Shown one piece after another: positions 62,613 to 64,000 of a DNA stretch of 64,000 nucleotides. Within the stretch, counting starts at the first letter, position 1. The number at the start of each line of letters is the position of its first letter. Below the pieces are notes generated by a model, which saw only the letters and a list, made by a program, of their open reading frames with translations, searched no databases and was not told where the DNA came from. Both the position numbers and the translations under genes were made by a program. This DNA is from Rhynchopus euleeides (Eukaryota; Euglenozoa; Diplonemea; Diplonemida; Diplonemidae): positions 1,302,001-1,366,000 of the forward strand of contig OY723307.1 in NCBI GenBank assembly GCA_963210315.1. Reading direction: 5' to 3'.

Positions 62613-62722
62613 GGTCAGCTGACTGACCAGGTTTTGACCAGGTCCAAATCTGACCAGGTCATGACCAAATCTGACCTGGTCATGACCAGGTATGACCTGG
62701 TCATGACCAGGTCATTTTCACC
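62613..62722. repeat. GACCAGGTCATGACC palindromic array
   Basis: Eight or more copies of GACCTGGTCATGACC / GACCAGGTCA words lie in both orientations within 110 bp, many nearly perfect palindromes. No coding signal is seen. Confidence 0.85.
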
Positions 62723-63511
62723 CATTTTAACCGGGGGGAACATGTTGAGTGGCCAAGCAGGGGGGACAATTCGCATATTCCGGACTCTCTCCGGCCGTTG
62801 TGGAAAGTATGAGTCAAAAGGGTTCAACCATACCCCGAGTCGAGAAAGAAGTCGAAGCTTGAATCATGTTGGGCACAAGGGGAAAATGGTCAAAATTGGC
62901 CCAAAATTACCAATAAAATATGCTGCAGTGCAGGGGGGTGGCGGGGGAGGGGAGGGTGGGGTCGGCGACGAAACTTGATGATCAGCAGCTTTGGCCCAAA
63001 ATTACCAAAAAGGAATGAGGCCCCCTGCCCCCTGCCCAGGTTCCCTGCCCGCCTGGACGCACTCAAGTGCCTCACACCGGGTCCCTCCCCCTGGTGGTAT
63101 CCCAAAAAAATGTCGAGGAGGTCTGCATCATCCCAGGCCACGCAGAAGGCGTCGAGCTGTTTCACAGCAGCCTCGCGGCGCTGTTTGAAAAGCCATCGCA
63201 CCACCCACTTTGACAAGGAGTGGGGCAGGAAGCTGACACGGAGTGAAGAGGCCGACAAGAAGAAGGCCAGGACACTGCCCGCAGTCTACTCCATGCGTGT
63301 CTCTGGCAACGCGCGTCGGAGGCGGCATGAAGCGCCTCACGAGCGCCGACAAGAACTCGTCTGAGTACGAGGTGCTGACGGAAGCGGGGTGCTCGGATGA
63401 GGTGCTGGGAACCGATATGAAGAGGCTGCCCACCGCTCAAAGCGCGGTGGGCAGTACTTCTTCGAAGGCAGCTGAAAAACAACTGACCCCGAACCCCCCC
63501 CCATCACGCAG
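62723..63511. other. Unresolved; possible exons on either strand
   Basis: Both strands have protein-like frames (minus 62960-63258; plus 63100-63446), but no domain decides between them. A direct repeat of TTGGCCCAAAATTACCAA lies near 62896 and 62991. Confidence 0.3.
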
Positions 63512-63868
63512 ATCGGGAGGCATTCGATAGCAGACGTCCTCTTCTACCGGATCATCGTAGAGGTAGGTCCGGGAGCTGACGTGCCCGACGAGCACCCACC
63601 TGTCCTCGACGGATCGGTCATGACTGTCACGGTCATGAGGGACCTGCCCTACAAGAGCGAGGTTCCGAATGGTCTGCACGCCCGAACGTTTCACATTCCG
63701 GATCCGTTCATTGTGGCGGTGGGGGCAACACCACAGGCAACGCAGGGGCAGGGTGTCGTGACCATCGACATCCAGTTGGTGAACGCGGTGATGAGGCAGG
63801 CGGTGGTGACAAAGAAGCCCGACCAGCGGGCGTGCCAGAGGACGAGAGTCCCATCGGCAGTGCCGTAA
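63512..63868 (+). CDS. Possible 3' exon of an unrecognised gene
   Basis: An open stretch of 118 residues follows a good acceptor (C-run then CATCACGCAG, AG at 63510-63511) and ends at a TAA at 63866-63868. The reading IGRHSIADVLFYRIIVEVGP...LDGSVMTVTVMRD...VVTIDIQLVNAVMRQ has the alternating hydrophobic pattern of a beta-rich fold. A possible upstream exon ends at a GTGGGC donor near 63446 in compatible phase 0. No family is recognised. The opposite strand also has open frames here, so the strand is not certain. Confidence 0.3.
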   Translation: MGRHSIADVLFYRIIVEVGPGADVPDEHPPVLDGSVMTVTVMRDLPYKSEVPNGLHARTFHIPDPFIVAVGATPQATQGQGVVTIDIQLVNAVMRQAVVTKKPDQRACQRTRVPSAVP

Positions 63869-64000
63869 CGGTTGACCACATCTGATTGTGACACTTTTCA
63901 AAGAGTGTAAAAGAATGGAGAAGGAAGTGCCCTGCCTTGAATGCCTCAGGACCCTCAGGATCCTCAGAACTGCCACCTCTCCGACGAAGCGTTCGAGAGG

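Noticed and set aside
62890-63258. Minus-strand candidate exon (KWVVRWLFKQRREAAVKQLDAF-type, shortened here)
   Set aside because: It is protein-like but conflicts with plus-strand frames in the same DNA, with no clear splice sites or domain. Left unassigned.

Overview
The window reads as nuclear DNA of a unicellular eukaryote, probably a protist. It is GC-rich and repeat-dense. It holds spliceosomal introns with GTATGC/GTATGT donors, (CA)n, (GGT)n and long poly-G tracts, many classes of eukaryotic transposon, and widely spaced genes on both strands. There is no operon structure. A short C-terminal motif ending in RYGPEP in one gene is, as I recall, common in alveolate and other protist proteins. 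An alveolate such as a chromerid is therefore my guess, but nothing here fixes the taxon. A 200-base run of N (29174-29373) is an assembly gap.

Host-type genes, all on the minus strand: two members of a small paralogous family of unknown function (918-1472 and 28219-28878); a serine/threonine-rich disordered protein (34732-36582); a six-exon gene with an annexin-like repeat, four B-box-like zinc modules and the RYGPEP motif (39211-42475); a protein with two wide-loop zinc fingers (49789-51081); and a full-size ABCB-type exporter (52570-56937). The first nucleotide-binding domain of the exporter carries an insert of about 155 residues that looks partly like a WWE domain.

Mobile DNA makes up most of the rest. 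I could define several elements to the base from terminal inverted repeats (TIRs), target-site duplications (TSDs) and empty sites inside the window. Family hAT-N1 has three copies (10044-11236, 22242-23422, 47515-48493), each with its own 8-bp TSD. Family hAT-N2 has two copies (3883-6981, 44078-45285) with 8-bp TSDs; the first is split by another hAT-like element at 4411-6321. A 2.29-kb element at 29888-32180 carries a broken hAT/DUF659-like transposase. A 2.8-kb element at 58491-61306 carries a BED-finger exon, sits in poly-G and is itself split by another TIR element (58566-60323). A Crypton-like tyrosine recombinase (11496-12536) lies between perfect 38-bp inverted repeats. A 6-kb non-LTR retrotransposon (15782-21748) encodes OTU protease, APE-type endonuclease, reverse transcriptase, RNase H and a tandem Cys/His module, and is set between (CA)n tracts.

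Two small sequences recur across these unrelated elements. One is a 52-bp GC-rich module ('module R', 13 copies). The other is a GC hairpin with a GAA or TTCG-type loop, always on the same side of module R. Nine of the 13 module-R copies lie inside TIR-bounded elements of at least four families. This is the most unusual pattern in the window. Long fold-back hairpins, short-iteron arrays and tandem repeats fill much of the remaining space.
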